A DNA stretch of 40,233 nucleotides, from assembly GCA_017577485.1 (NCBI GenBank), contig PKRI01000015.1, positions 1 through 40,233 of the forward strand. The letters run 5' to 3'. The notes beneath the pieces were generated by a model that ran no database searches, had not been told where the DNA came from, and saw only the letters and a program-made list of their open reading frames with translations. Within the stretch, counting starts at the first letter, position 1, and the number at the start of each line of letters is the position of its first letter. The stretch comes from Bacillota bacterium. Its GTDB lineage: Bacteria > Bacillota > Sulfobacillia > Thermaerobacterales > RSA17. Position numbers and translations under genes: made by a program. This document shows, one piece after another, positions 8,326 through 16,410 of the stretch.

Positions 8326-9206
8326 ACCTGCCGCGCAGGCTTTTTGGCCTCGTGCTGGTGGCCGCCGGCCTGCTCTGGCTGGCTGTGACCCAGGGCTGGG
8401 TGCGGCCCGACTGGGCGGCGATCCACGCCGTCCTGTCCCGGATCCTGGCCTGGTGGCCCCTGCTGCTGGTGGCGGCGGGCGCCGGCATCCTGCTCACCCG
8501 GCGGGCGGGGATCTGGCTGGCGCTGCTGGCCCTGGCCGCCGCCGGCCTGGCCGCGCTGTGGTTCGTGTCGGCCGCCTTCACACCCTGGCCCTGGCCCGCC
8601 GCCGAGGGCCGGCACGCGGTGGAGATCGGCCGGCCCGGCACCGCCGGAGCGGCTCGCCTGGACATCGACACCACCGCCGCGTCCCTGGTCCTGACCGGGG
8701 GTGCCGGCCCCGGGAGCCTGGCGGTGGTGGAGTCGGCGCTGCCGGGGCTGGACGCCCGGGCGGCCGGCGGGGACGGCGGCGCCGCGCGGGTCAGCATCGA
8801 CTCGGCGCTGCCTTTGGGCGGCGTGGTGCGGCTGGACGCGGGCACCCGGTGGGATGAGATCCGCATCGATGGGGCCGCCGTCCAGGTGCGGCTGGACCTG
8901 CGCGGCGTGACCGTAGGCGACCTGCAGGTCAACGCGGCGTCCGGCCGGTTGGTGGGCTTCGTGGGCCAGGTGACGGACGGGGCCCGGATCACGGTCCGGG
9001 GTGCCTCTGTGGTGACGGAACTGGAGTTTCCGGAGGACGTCGGGGTAGAGGTGTCCGTCAGCGGCAGGAACGGCCGCGTGGACCTGCCCGGGTTCCGGCT
9101 GGTGGGGGACCGCTGGCGCAGCCCCAACTGGGACCAGGCCCAGTCCCGCGTGCTGGTGGACCACCGGGCCGGGGTCTACCGCCTGTCCGTCCGCATCGGC
9201 CGCTGA
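8322..9206 (+). CDS. LiaF-like membrane protein with toast-rack domain
   Basis: A 294-residue protein with three to four N-terminal membrane segments (roughly residues 6-25, 41-63 and 66-88). The rest is a soluble region rich in beta strands with the glycine/valine pattern of the DUF2154/LiaF toast-rack domain (ARITVRGASVVTELEFPEDVGVEVSVSG). LiaF modulates envelope-stress two-component systems in Bacillus; no LiaS/LiaR pair is present here, so the partner is probably the PspC protein encoded just upstream. The TTG start at 8322 overlaps the pspC stop as TTGA. The gene ends 23 bp before a convergent gene, with no clear terminator between. Confidence 0.75.
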   Translation: MNLPRRLFGLVLVAAGLLWLAVTQGWVRPDWAAIHAVLSRILAWWPLLLVAAGAGILLTRRAGIWLALLALAAAGLAALWFVSAAFTPWPWPAAEGRHAVEIGRPGTAGAARLDIDTTAASLVLTGGAGPGSLAVVESALPGLDARAAGGDGGAARVSIDSALPLGGVVRLDAGTRWDEIRIDGAAVQVRLDLRGVTVGDLQVNAASGRLVGFVGQVTDGARITVRGASVVTELEFPEDVGVEVSVSGRNGRVDLPGFRLVGDRWRSPNWDQAQSRVLVDHRAGVYRLSVRIGR

Positions 9207-9229
9207 AAACCCGCCGGTCAGCCAGCGGC

Positions 9230-10006
9230 TCAGGCTCCCCCCGGCAGCACCAGGTTGGCCTCGCGCCGGACCGGCTCCACCCGCCAGAAACGGCCGAACC
9301 GGGCGATGAAGTCCTGCAGTTCCTCCAGGCTGCGGGGCGTGGCGCTCTCGGCGACCCTGCCGATGGCGGCGTCGCCGGCCGAGGTGTAGGCCCGCACCAC
9401 CCAACCGAAGTCGCCGGGGCCGAACACGACCACCGCGTCGCCGTCGGCGGCGGCCAGGCGCAGTTGCTGCTGGACCGCGGCCACCGGCGCGTAGGTGCCC
9501 TGGTCGGCCTGGGCCAGGTACCGCTCGTTGAGGCGGTAGCACAGGGCCGGCTCCACCAGTTGGGGGTACTTGAAGCCGATCTCGCGGCGGTCCAGTCCCT
9601 CGCGAAAGGTGGGCCGGGGCCCGAAGCGCTCCTGCCAGGCCCGCAGGGCCTGCAGGTCGCCGGTGTCGTCCCAGGGGCTGAACCAGTCCCGCTCCCGGAA
9701 CAGGTGGTGCCAGTTGGGGCTGAGGATGGGGATGTCGCTGCCCACCTGCCAGCGGTCGGGATCGGGCGTCCAGGTCACCTCGGCGGCGCCGATGGGGAAC
9801 ACCCGGTCCACCGGTACCGGCTGCAGCGGCAGGCGGCTGCGGCGCAGGGTCAGCGTGCCTTCCGGCAGCAGCAGGTGAACGAGGCGTCCGGTGCGCATGG
9901 CGCCCACCACCCGGGGCAGGTCGACCACCGTTTCGCTGGGCACCACGTAGTAGTCATTGGCTGCGGTGACATACCAGCTAACCCCGCTGACCAGCAGGCT
10001 CAGCAC
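9230..10006 (-). CDS. Protein of unknown function with hydrophobic N-terminus
   Basis: A 258-residue protein I do not recognise. Residues 1-17 (LSLLVSGVSWYVTAAN) are hydrophobic but lack a basic n-region, so a short signal or anchor is only possible. The remainder is soluble, with many aromatic residues (NWHHLFRERDWFSPWDD, IGFKYPQLVEP), a low-cysteine composition and two beta-rich parts. The GTG at 10006 is well placed behind GGGAGGAA. It is a single gene, divergent from the histidinol-phosphatase gene and convergent with the LiaF-like gene. Its leader (10007-10179) is GC-rich and can fold. Codon use resembles the neighbours. Confidence 0.75.
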   Translation of the reverse strand: MLSLLVSGVSWYVTAANDYYVVPSETVVDLPRVVGAMRTGRLVHLLLPEGTLTLRRSRLPLQPVPVDRVFPIGAAEVTWTPDPDRWQVGSDIPILSPNWHHLFRERDWFSPWDDTGDLQALRAWQERFGPRPTFREGLDRREIGFKYPQLVEPALCYRLNERYLAQADQGTYAPVAAVQQQLRLAAADGDAVVVFGPGDFGWVVRAYTSAGDAAIGRVAESATPRSLEELQDFIARFGRFWRVEPVRREANLVLPGGA

Positions 10007-10179
10007 GATGGATTCCTCCCGTTCCGGCGCACCCGAAGCAGGTTCGCTCCCGGTGCGGTCAACCCTCCCGGGTCATGGTGCCCCGGGCTGGCCCGGCGTC
10101 AAGCCCGGTGCCGCGCCCCGCTTCATGACCGGCACCCTTGCTGCAGGCCCGCCGGACCGGCCCGCCGAAGGAAGCGCCC
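10007..10179. promoter_or_regulatory. Divergent intergenic region with a structured GC-rich leader
   Basis: These 173 bp separate the 258-aa gene (minus) from the PHP gene (plus). Read on the minus strand, the part nearest the GTG contains GAACCTG (10039-10045), an adjacent CTTCGGG segment and GCCGG-AACGGGAGG. This resembles the 3' half of a thiamine diphosphate riboswitch, but the essential CTGAGA element is absent upstream. No clear promoter was found for either direction. Confidence 0.3.
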
Positions 10180-11040
10180 ATGCCGGCGGACTACCACATG
10201 CACCTGGAGCGCGATGAGGTCACCGGGCCCTGCCGCTACACGCCGGAGCGGATCGCGGAATACGTGGAAGCCGCCCGCCGCCGCGGCGTGGGCGAGATCG
10301 GCGTCAGCGAGCACTGCCATCGCTTCGCCGAGTTCGCCCACGTCATGGAGGACCTGTGGCGCCCCGAGCCGGTGGCCGGCGCCTTCTGGCTGCCGGGCCA
10401 GTTCAACCACCGCCTGGAGCAGTACGTGGAGGCGGTGCTGGCCGCCCGACGCCGCGGCCTGCCCGTGAAACTGGGCATCGAGGTGGACTACCTGCCCGGC
10501 CGCGAGGAAGAACTGCGCCGGCTGCTGGCGCCTTACCCCTGGGACTACGTCATCGGTTCCGTGCACTTCCTGGACGGCTGGGCCATCGACGTGGGACCCG
10601 AGTATGGGTGGCCCCGCGTGGACGTGGACGAGGCCTACCGGGCCTACTTTGCCCGGCTGCGCCAGGCGGCCCTGAGCGGCCTCTTCGACGTCCTGGCCCA
10701 CCCGGACCTGATCAAGAAGTTCGGGCACCGGCCGTCCTTCGACCTGGCGGGCGAGTACGAGGAGACCGCGGCCGCCCTGGCCGCCGCGGGCGTCGCCGCC
10801 GAGGTCAGCACCGCGGGCTGGCGCAAGCCGGTGGGCGAGGCCTACCCTCATCCCGATCTGCTGCGGGTCCTGCAGCGGCGCGGGGTGCCCATCTGCTTCG
10901 GTTCCGACGCCCATGACCCCGACGAGGTCGCCCTGGACTTCCCTCGGGCGGTGAGGCTGGCCAGGTCCTGCGGCTACACCCGGTGGGTGCGGTGGGAAGG
11001 GCGCCGGCCGGCGCTGGTGGACCTGACATCTGCTTATTGA
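10180..11040 (+). CDS. hisK: Histidinol-phosphatase, PHP family
   Basis: A 286-residue PHP-domain phosphatase. All metal-binding motifs are visible: HMH at residues 6-8, SEHCH near 45, a Glu in LGIEVDYLPG, GSVHFLDGW, LAHPDLIKKFG, the substrate-loop region STAGWRKPVGEAYP, and the terminal GSDAHDP. The trinuclear metal site hydrolyses L-histidinol phosphate to histidinol in histidine biosynthesis. The ATG at 10180 follows GAAGGAAG; 14 codons upstream in the open frame have no better signal. No other his gene is in the window, so it stands apart from the pathway operon. The DMT transporter follows after 44 bp with its own ribosome site. Confidence 0.88.
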   Translation: MPADYHMHLERDEVTGPCRYTPERIAEYVEAARRRGVGEIGVSEHCHRFAEFAHVMEDLWRPEPVAGAFWLPGQFNHRLEQYVEAVLAARRRGLPVKLGIEVDYLPGREEELRRLLAPYPWDYVIGSVHFLDGWAIDVGPEYGWPRVDVDEAYRAYFARLRQAALSGLFDVLAHPDLIKKFGHRPSFDLAGEYEETAAALAAAGVAAEVSTAGWRKPVGEAYPHPDLLRVLQRRGVPICFGSDAHDPDEVALDFPRAVRLARSCGYTRWVRWEGRRPALVDLTSAY

Positions 11041-11084
11041 CGCTGCCGCCGCGGCGGCCCGATACTGTCGCCGGAGGAACCACG

Positions 11085-12143
11085 ATGTCAGAAGACCAGC
11101 ATCCCCAGCCGCGCTCACCGGCCGCCCCGACCTTCGGGGCGGCTGACCTTCTGTTGCTGGGCGTGGCGGCCATCTGGGGGCTCAACACACCGCTGATCAA
11201 GCTGTCGCTGGCGGACCTGCACCCGCTGGCCTTCAACAGCATCCGCTTTGCCCTGGCCACCCTGGTCAGCTGGGCCATGCTGCTGGTCTCCCGCCTGCCC
11301 CGCGGCATCCAGCGCCGGGACATCCTGCCCCTGGCCGCCCTGGGCTGCCTGGGGCATGCCTTCTATCAGGTCCTCTTCATTTCAGGCACCGCGCGGACCA
11401 GCGCGGCCAACGTGGCCGTGCTGCTGGGCGCGCTGCCGGTCTACGTCGCGCTGCTGGCCGCCTTCTCCCGCGTGGAAAGGGTGACCGCCCGGACGTGGGT
11501 GGGCATCGTCCTGGCTTTCGGCGGCATCCTGACGGTGATGGGCGGCGGCGGGGGCGGCGGCAGCCTGACCGGCGACCTGATGATCTTCCTGGGCAACTCC
11601 GCGACGGCGGTTTACACGCTGCTGTCCACGCGCTACCTCCGCCGGTATCCTCCGCTGGTGTACTCCACCTGGACCATGACCCTGGGGACGCCGGTGCTGC
11701 TGCTGGTTTCGGCACCCGCCCTGGCCGCCCAGGACTGGAGCGCGGTGGCGCCCAGGGCCTGGCTGGCCATCGTGTATTCCGCCGTCTTTGCCCTGGGGGT
11801 GGGCTACGCCGTGTGGAACCTGGCCCTGCAGCGCATCGGCAGCGTCCGCACCGTGATCTACAACAACGTGTCGCCCCTGCTGGGCGTGCTGTTCAGCGCG
11901 CTGCTGCTGGGAGACCCCATCGGCGCGCGCTACCTCCTGGGCACCCTGCTGGTGGTGGGCGGCGTGCTGCTGGCCAGCCTGCCCGGTTCAGCCTGGCGCT
12001 GGCTCCGGGTGCGCCCGGGCCGGCGTGCCCCGGCCGTGTCGCCGGCCCCGGGCGTTTCACCCGCCCCGGGAGGCGCTGCGTCCCTGGGGACGCCGGAGGC
12101 GACGGCGGCACCCACCGCGAAAGGTCATACGGGAGGGGACTGA
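11085..12143 (+). CDS. EamA/DMT family transporter
   Basis: A 352-residue protein with ten predicted membrane segments arranged as two EamA repeats (about residues 19-150 and 163-300). Family hallmarks include the first-helix AIWGLNTPLIKLSL and the start of the second repeat at LTGDLMIFLGNSATAVYTLLS. DMT transporters export amino acids and other metabolites; the substrate cannot be read from sequence. The last ~50 residues are a Pro/Ala/Gly-rich cytoplasmic tail (SPAPGVSPAPGG repeat). ATG at 11085 follows GGAGGAAC. The stop is 1 nt before the proposed CTG start of the zinc-ribbon gene, so the two are probably translated together. Confidence 0.88.
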   Translation: MSEDQHPQPRSPAAPTFGAADLLLLGVAAIWGLNTPLIKLSLADLHPLAFNSIRFALATLVSWAMLLVSRLPRGIQRRDILPLAALGCLGHAFYQVLFISGTARTSAANVAVLLGALPVYVALLAAFSRVERVTARTWVGIVLAFGGILTVMGGGGGGGSLTGDLMIFLGNSATAVYTLLSTRYLRRYPPLVYSTWTMTLGTPVLLLVSAPALAAQDWSAVAPRAWLAIVYSAVFALGVGYAVWNLALQRIGSVRTVIYNNVSPLLGVLFSALLLGDPIGARYLLGTLLVVGGVLLASLPGSAWRWLRVRPGRRAPAVSPAPGVSPAPGGAASLGTPEATAAPTAKGHTGGD

Positions 12144-12144
12144 C

Positions 12145-12408
12145 CTGAACGTCCGGCGACTGGCCCAGTGCTACCGCTGCCGGCGGCTGTTCGCCCCGCG
12201 CGGGGACGAGCGTTACTGCCCCGAATGCCGCGCCGAGATGCGCCGGCAGCGGCTGCTGGGCACCGGTGCGTGGCGGCGCTGGCGGGGACTGGCGGTGGTC
12301 CTGGGCGTCGTCGGCCTGATCGTCGGGTTCGTGGAGCGGGGCGGCCTGGTGCCCACCCTGTTGGCCCTGGCCCTGATCCTGATCTGGTACCTGTACCGGC
12401 AGCGGTGA
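12145..12408 (+). CDS. Small zinc-ribbon membrane protein, probable CTG start
   Basis: An 87-residue protein. Cys9-x2-Cys12 and Cys25-x2-Cys28 form a zinc ribbon, followed by a basic linker and two hydrophobic stretches (about residues 47-61 and 66-83) ending YLYRQR. There is no ATG, GTG or TTG between the transporter stop and the first cysteine pair. A CTG at 12145 lies 6 nt after GGGAGGGG and gives an intact domain, so I use it. Function is unknown; small ribbon-plus-membrane proteins often assist a neighbouring membrane protein, here perhaps the DMT transporter. Coding potential is good until the TGA at 12408. Confidence 0.68.
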   Translation: MNVRRLAQCYRCRRLFAPRGDERYCPECRAEMRRQRLLGTGAWRRWRGLAVVLGVVGLIVGFVERGGLVPTLLALALILIWYLYRQR

Positions 12409-12459
12409 CGGCTGCCGATGCGGTGCCGGTCCAGGCCGGAAGGGCACCGGCGGGGCCGT

Positions 12460-12488
12460 CCCCGGGCCCTACCTCCCCGGGCCCTACC
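12460..12488. repeat. Short tandem repeat
   Basis: CCCCGGGCCCTACCT at 12460-12474 is repeated directly at 12475-12488 (first 14 nt). It sits between the zinc-ribbon gene and the M23 relic, close to where the relic's homology ends. Confidence 0.5.
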
Positions 12489-12489
12489 G

Positions 12490-12712
12490 GGGGTGTGAGG
12501 CCGCGGCCGCCGGGACCGACGCTCCAGTGCAGGTGCGGGCCGGTGGCGAAGCCGGCGGCGCCCATGTGGGCGACGATGTCGCCCCGCTGGACCCGCTGTC
12601 CCTCCGCCACGGCGATGCGGGACAGGTGGGCGTACGACGTGAACAGCCCCAGGCCGTGGTCGATGATGACGGTCCCGCCGGTGACGTACAGCCAGTCAGC
12701 CAGCACCACCCG
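12490..12712 (-). pseudogene. Relic of an M23 (LytM) peptidase
   Basis: Translation of the minus strand gives the core and C-terminal motifs of an M23 metallopeptidase: VVLADWLYVTGGTVIIDHG, then FTSYAHLSRIAV, then GQRVQRGDIVAHMG and the zinc-binding GPHLHW. The upstream half, which should hold the HxxxD metal motif and a signal or linker, is missing: an in-frame stop lies just upstream and no homology continues. After HLHW the frame loses similarity and runs antisense into the zinc-ribbon gene. No promoter or ribosome site is evident. I read it as a decayed fragment of a cell-wall hydrolase gene. Confidence 0.65.
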
Positions 12713-12778
12713 GCCGGAGCCGGCCGCCCGCCGTCCGTCGCTGCGGCGGCGGGCACGTCACCCGCCGCGCCCAAGGTT

Positions 12779-12784
12779 TATACT
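12779..12784 (+). promoter_or_regulatory. Possible -10 box of the dehydrogenase-cupin operon
   Basis: TATACT at 12779-12784, 47 nt before the ATG at 12832, matches five of six bases of the -10 consensus. It is one of few AT-rich spots here. No good -35 lies 16-18 nt upstream. Confidence 0.35.
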
Positions 12785-12831
12785 GGGCTCCAGGACGGGC
12801 CGCGGCGGCGGCCCGTCCTGGGAAGAGGTGC

Positions 12832-13965
12832 ATGCCATTGCTCCAGGCATACCTGCAGGGGATCCGCTCCCTGGACCTCCGGCGCCTGCCGGACCCCGAA
12901 CCGGGTCCCGGCCAGGTGCTGGTGCGGGTGCGGGCGTCGCTGACCTGCGGCACCGACCTCAAGACCTACCGCCGCGGTCACGCCCGTATCCCGGTGCCCG
13001 GTCCCTTCGGGCACGAGGCCTCCGGGGACGTGATCGCCGTGGGCCCGGGCGTGGATCGCTTCCGGCCCGGAGATGCGGTGGTCTGGGTGCCCACGGTGCC
13101 CTGCGGCGCCTGCGAGGCCTGCCGCCGCGGCCTGGAGAACCAGTGCGAGACGCTGTTCGACCGCATCACCCTGGGGGCCCACGCCGACATGGTGCTCTTG
13201 CCCGCCCCCCTGGTGGAGCGCCACGTGTTCCTGAAGCCGGCCCACGCCTCCTACGCCGGGGCGGCGCTGCTGGAACCCCTGGCCTGCGTGGTGCGCGGCC
13301 TGCGCCGCCTGGAGCGGGTCCTGGCCGGGCCGGGCGGGGGCGACAGGGACGGCCTGGCGGGGCAGCGGCTGCTGATCATCGGCGTCGGCGCCATCGGCCT
13401 GCTGCACGTGGCGGCGGCCCGGCGCCGGGGAGCCGGCGAGATCTGGGTGGTGGGCGGCCGCCGCAGCGGCCTGGACCTGGCCCGGCGCCTGGGCGCCGAC
13501 CGGGTGTTCCCGGGCAGGCTGCCGGAGGTGGAGGCCGACCTGCTGGCCGCCGCCGGGCCCCTGGGCATCGACGCCGTCATCGAGTGCACCGGCAGCGCGG
13601 AGGTATGGCAGCGGTCGCCGGCGCTGGTGAGGCCCGGCGGCACGGTGCTGCTGTTCGGCGGGCTGGCCGGCGGCACCCAGGTATCCTTCGACGCCGCGCG
13701 CATCCACTACGACGAGGTGACCCTTCTGGGTTCGTTCCACTATACGCCGGAGGACGTGCGCCAGGCCTACGACCTGCTCAGCGGCGACCCGGCCTTCGCC
13801 CGCAGCCTGGAGGCGCTGATCACCGAGCGCCGGCCGCTGGCGGACGTGGTCCGGGTGTTCGAGGAACTGGACGCCGGCCGCGACGCGGTCAAGATCGCCT
13901 TCGAGCCCGGCGCCGGCGGCCCGGGTGCCGGTACCGGCGGTGCCGCGGGGGGCGGCGGGTCGTGA
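12832..13965 (+). CDS. Zinc-dependent alcohol dehydrogenase family protein (first of pair)
   Basis: A 377-residue medium-chain dehydrogenase. Catalytic zinc ligands are Cys39 and His61-Glu62 (FGHEASG), with a Glu in LLEPLACVV. The structural zinc lobe has Cys91, Cys94, Cys97 and Cys105. The Rossmann motif GVGAIG follows RLLII. The architecture matches threonine, sorbitol or other polyol dehydrogenases that oxidise a secondary alcohol with NAD(P). The C-terminal 20 residues are a Gly/Ala-rich tail. The ATG at 12832 follows GGGAAGAGG at slightly short spacing. The stop overlaps the next gene's GTG (GTGA), and a cupin gene follows, so the three form an operon acting on one small-molecule pathway, substrate unknown. 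Confidence 0.87.
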   Translation: MPLLQAYLQGIRSLDLRRLPDPEPGPGQVLVRVRASLTCGTDLKTYRRGHARIPVPGPFGHEASGDVIAVGPGVDRFRPGDAVVWVPTVPCGACEACRRGLENQCETLFDRITLGAHADMVLLPAPLVERHVFLKPAHASYAGAALLEPLACVVRGLRRLERVLAGPGGGDRDGLAGQRLLIIGVGAIGLLHVAAARRRGAGEIWVVGGRRSGLDLARRLGADRVFPGRLPEVEADLLAAAGPLGIDAVIECTGSAEVWQRSPALVRPGGTVLLFGGLAGGTQVSFDAARIHYDEVTLLGSFHYTPEDVRQAYDLLSGDPAFARSLEALITERRPLADVVRVFEELDAGRDAVKIAFEPGAGGPGAGTGGAAGGGGS

Positions 13966-14999
13966 CAGCCGGCGGCAGCATGTGGGCCGCAGTGCTCCAC
14001 GGTCCCGGCGACGTGCGGCTGGAGCGACGCCCGGTGCCCGAGCCGGGCCCGGGCGAACTGCTGGTCCGGATCAGCGCCTGCGGCATCTGCGGCAGCGACC
14101 TGATGGACTGGTACGTGGCCGCCAAGGCGCCCTTCGTCTTCGGGCACGAGCCGGTGGGGACGGTGGCCGGCGGTGACGCCGCCGCGGGTGCGCTGGCGCC
14201 GGGCACGCGGGTCTTTGTCCACCACCACGCCCCCTGCGGCCGGTGCGCCGCCTGCCGGCGCGGCGACGACGTGCACTGCAGCCTGTGGCGGCAGCAGGCC
14301 CTGGACCCGGGCGGCATGGCCCAGTACGCCCGGGTGCTGCCCCAGGCCGTGCGCAGCGACGTGCTGCCGCTGCCCGACGATGTCGATGACCTGGACGGCA
14401 CGCTGATCGAGCCCACCGCCTGCGCCGTCAAAGCCCTGCGGCGGGGTGGATTTGCCGCCGGGCAGCGGGTGTTCATCATCGGCCTGGGCTTCATGGGCCA
14501 GGTGCTGGGCCGCCTGGCCCGCCACCTGGGCGCGGCGTGGGTGGGTGGCAGCGATCCCATCGAGGGCCGGCGCCGCCTGGCGCTGGCCTGGGCCGATGCC
14601 GCCGTCACCCCGGAGGAGGTTGCCGCTGGGCTGGGCCCGGCCGCGGCCGGCGAGCCTGCCGATCTGGTCATCGTGACGCCCCCGTCGGAGCCCGCGCTGC
14701 GCCAGGGATTTGCAGCGGTGCGGGACGGCGGGCGGGTCTTGCTCTACTCGCCCACGCCCCGGGGCCAGGACGTGCCGCTGCCCCTGGGCGACCTGTTCTT
14801 CCGGGAAGTGGACCTGCTGTTCTCGTACTCGGCGGGTCCCCAGGACACCCGGGCGGCGCTGGACCTGATCTCGGCGGGGGTTGTCCGCGCCCGCGACCTG
14901 GTGAGCCGCGTGCTGCCCCTGGAGCGGGTGGCCGAAGCCTACCGCATGGTCAAGGACCCCGACGTGCTCAAGGTCGTGGTCACCATGAACGGGGAGTGA
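13962..14999 (+). CDS. Zinc-dependent alcohol dehydrogenase family protein (second of pair)
   Basis: A 345-residue medium-chain dehydrogenase. It has Cys43 in GICGSD, His62-Glu63 in FGHEPVG, structural zinc cysteines 92, 95, 98 and 106, a Glu in LIEPTACAV, and the nucleotide fold at FIIGLGFMGQV. The GTG start at 13962 overlaps the preceding stop as GTGA; an ATG at 13980 is an alternative that removes six residues. It is related to, but clearly diverged from, the preceding dehydrogenase, which suggests sequential oxidation steps or a heteromeric enzyme rather than a recent duplication. The cupin gene begins 5 nt after the stop. Confidence 0.86.
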   Translation: MTAGGSMWAAVLHGPGDVRLERRPVPEPGPGELLVRISACGICGSDLMDWYVAAKAPFVFGHEPVGTVAGGDAAAGALAPGTRVFVHHHAPCGRCAACRRGDDVHCSLWRQQALDPGGMAQYARVLPQAVRSDVLPLPDDVDDLDGTLIEPTACAVKALRRGGFAAGQRVFIIGLGFMGQVLGRLARHLGAAWVGGSDPIEGRRRLALAWADAAVTPEEVAAGLGPAAAGEPADLVIVTPPSEPALRQGFAAVRDGGRVLLYSPTPRGQDVPLPLGDLFFREVDLLFSYSAGPQDTRAALDLISAGVVRARDLVSRVLPLERVAEAYRMVKDPDVLKVVVTMNGE

Positions 15000-15004
15000 C
15001 GAGG

Positions 15005-15475
15005 ATGTCGCCCATCCGCCGCTTCGAGGCGGACCGGTTCCGCTGGGAAGGCGTGCCCGAGCGGGTCTACAAGTATCAGGACGCCGCGTCGTCGGAGCGC
15101 GGCCTGGGCTGGAAGGACGTGGTCCGCAACACGCTCTTCGGCCGGGAGGGCGAGCCGGCCGCCTTCGAGGTGCGCTACTTCGAGATCGCGCCGGGCGGGT
15201 ACTCCACGCTGGAGAAGCACCGGCACGTGCATGCCGTGACCGTGGTGCGGGGCACCGGCCTCGTGGTGGTGGGGACCGAGGTCCACCGCGTCCGGCCGTT
15301 CGACTTCATCTACGTCCCGCCGATGGTGCCCCACCAGTTCGTCAATGACGGCGGCGAGCCATTCGGCTTCCTCTGCGTGGTGGACGGCGACCGCGACCGG
15401 CCGCAGCCGCCTTCGGACGAGGAGTTGGCCCAGCTGCAGGCCCACCCCGAAGTGGGCCGCGTGATCCGGCGCTAG
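15005..15475 (+). CDS. Cupin domain protein
   Basis: A 156-residue single-domain cupin. Motif 1 is visible as EKHRHVHAVTVVRGTG and motif 2 as PFDFIYVPPMVPHQFVNDG, giving probable metal-binding histidines in each and a beta-barrel of about 85 residues (50-135). The N-terminal 40 residues (WEGVPERVYKYQDA) are an extension not diagnostic to me. Small cupins of this kind act as isomerases or dioxygenases, or bind sugars. It ends the dehydrogenase operon; ATG at 15005 is preceded by GGGGAG. It converges on the arginase gene with a 38-bp gap. Confidence 0.83.
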   Translation: MSPIRRFEADRFRWEGVPERVYKYQDAASSERGLGWKDVVRNTLFGREGEPAAFEVRYFEIAPGGYSTLEKHRHVHAVTVVRGTGLVVVGTEVHRVRPFDFIYVPPMVPHQFVNDGGEPFGFLCVVDGDRDRPQPPSDEELAQLQAHPEVGRVIRR

Positions 15476-15513
15476 GAGGGAGCCGGGACCCGCGGGCTTT
15501 ACAGGAACGGGCT

Positions 15514-16410
15514 CTACAGGATGCGCTTGCCCAGCAGCGACGCCACCAGGTCCACGGCCACCTCGGCGGTGCGGTTCTGGGTGTCCAGGATGGGGTTGAC
15601 CTCGGACACCTCGACGGACGCCAGCCCGCCCAGTTCCGCCAGCAGTTCCATCATCAGGTGAGCCTCGCGGAAGGTGAGGCCGCCCGGCACGGGCGTGCCC
15701 ACGCCGCCCGCCACCGACGGGTCCAGCACGTCCACGTCGAAGGACACGTGGACCTGCCCCCGGCCCCCGGCGGTGGCCAGTTCCCACGCCTTGCGGGTCA
15801 GAGCGGCGATACCCTGCTCGTCGATGTCCTTCATGGTGAACACGTGGACCCCCGAGTTGCGGAGTTTCTCCTTCTCGAGCCGGTCCAGGTCCCGGGCGCC
15901 CAGCAGCACGGTGCGCCCGGCCGGGACGGGCAGGCCGGCGGGCAGCGCCGCCAGGACGTCCGGCGTGGTCTCGCCGGTGATGGCCGCCAGCGACATGCCG
16001 TGGATGTTGCCCGACGGTGTGGTGCTGGGATCGTTGAAGTCGCCGTGGGCGTCCACCCAGATGACGCCCAGGTCTCCCGTGACCCGGGCCACCCCGGCCA
16101 CCGACCCCACCGATAGGCTGTGGTCGCCCCCCAGGATCAGCGGCAGGCGGCCGCTGCGGCACTGGGCTTCCACCAGGTCGGCCAGTTCGTGCCAGAGCGC
16201 GGCGATCTCCCGGAAGTACTTGCGGCGGGGATCGCCGGGTTCACGGCTTTCGGGGACCGGGACCAGCATGTTGCCCAGGTCGTAGACCCGGTGACCCAGG
16301 GCTTCCAGCTGCCGGGCCAGGCGCGCGTAGCGTATGGCGCTGGGACCCATGTCGGTGCCGCGGCGGCTGGCGCCCAGATCCGCCGGCACCCCGATGACGG
16401 CTACGTCCAC
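15514..16410 (-). CDS. rocF: Arginase
   Basis: A 298-residue ureohydrolase of normal arginase length. The dimanganese motifs are complete: GGDHSLSVG, DAHGDFND, the short HG in GNIHGMS, and SFDVDVLDPSVAGGVGTP, with EVNPILD near the C-terminus. The start region DVAVIGVPADLGASRRGTDMGPSAIR is typical of bacterial arginases. The enzyme hydrolyses L-arginine to ornithine and urea in the cytoplasm. GTG at 16410 is chosen because GGGGGAGGTG precedes it by 6 nt. The same frame stays open upstream to a GTG at 16605, but no ribosome site supports that. With glutamate dehydrogenase and LysO nearby it fits amino-acid catabolism. Confidence 0.93.
   Translation of the reverse strand: MDVAVIGVPADLGASRRGTDMGPSAIRYARLARQLEALGHRVYDLGNMLVPVPESREPGDPRRKYFREIAALWHELADLVEAQCRSGRLPLILGGDHSLSVGSVAGVARVTGDLGVIWVDAHGDFNDPSTTPSGNIHGMSLAAITGETTPDVLAALPAGLPVPAGRTVLLGARDLDRLEKEKLRNSGVHVFTMKDIDEQGIAALTRKAWELATAGGRGQVHVSFDVDVLDPSVAGGVGTPVPGGLTFREAHLMMELLAELGGLASVEVSEVNPILDTQNRTAEVAVDLVASLLGKRIL

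Noticed and set aside
10007..10120. Thiamine diphosphate riboswitch on the minus strand
   Set aside because: Only the 3' half is similar; the essential CTGAGA element is absent and the downstream gene has no thiamine link. It is kept only as an observation.
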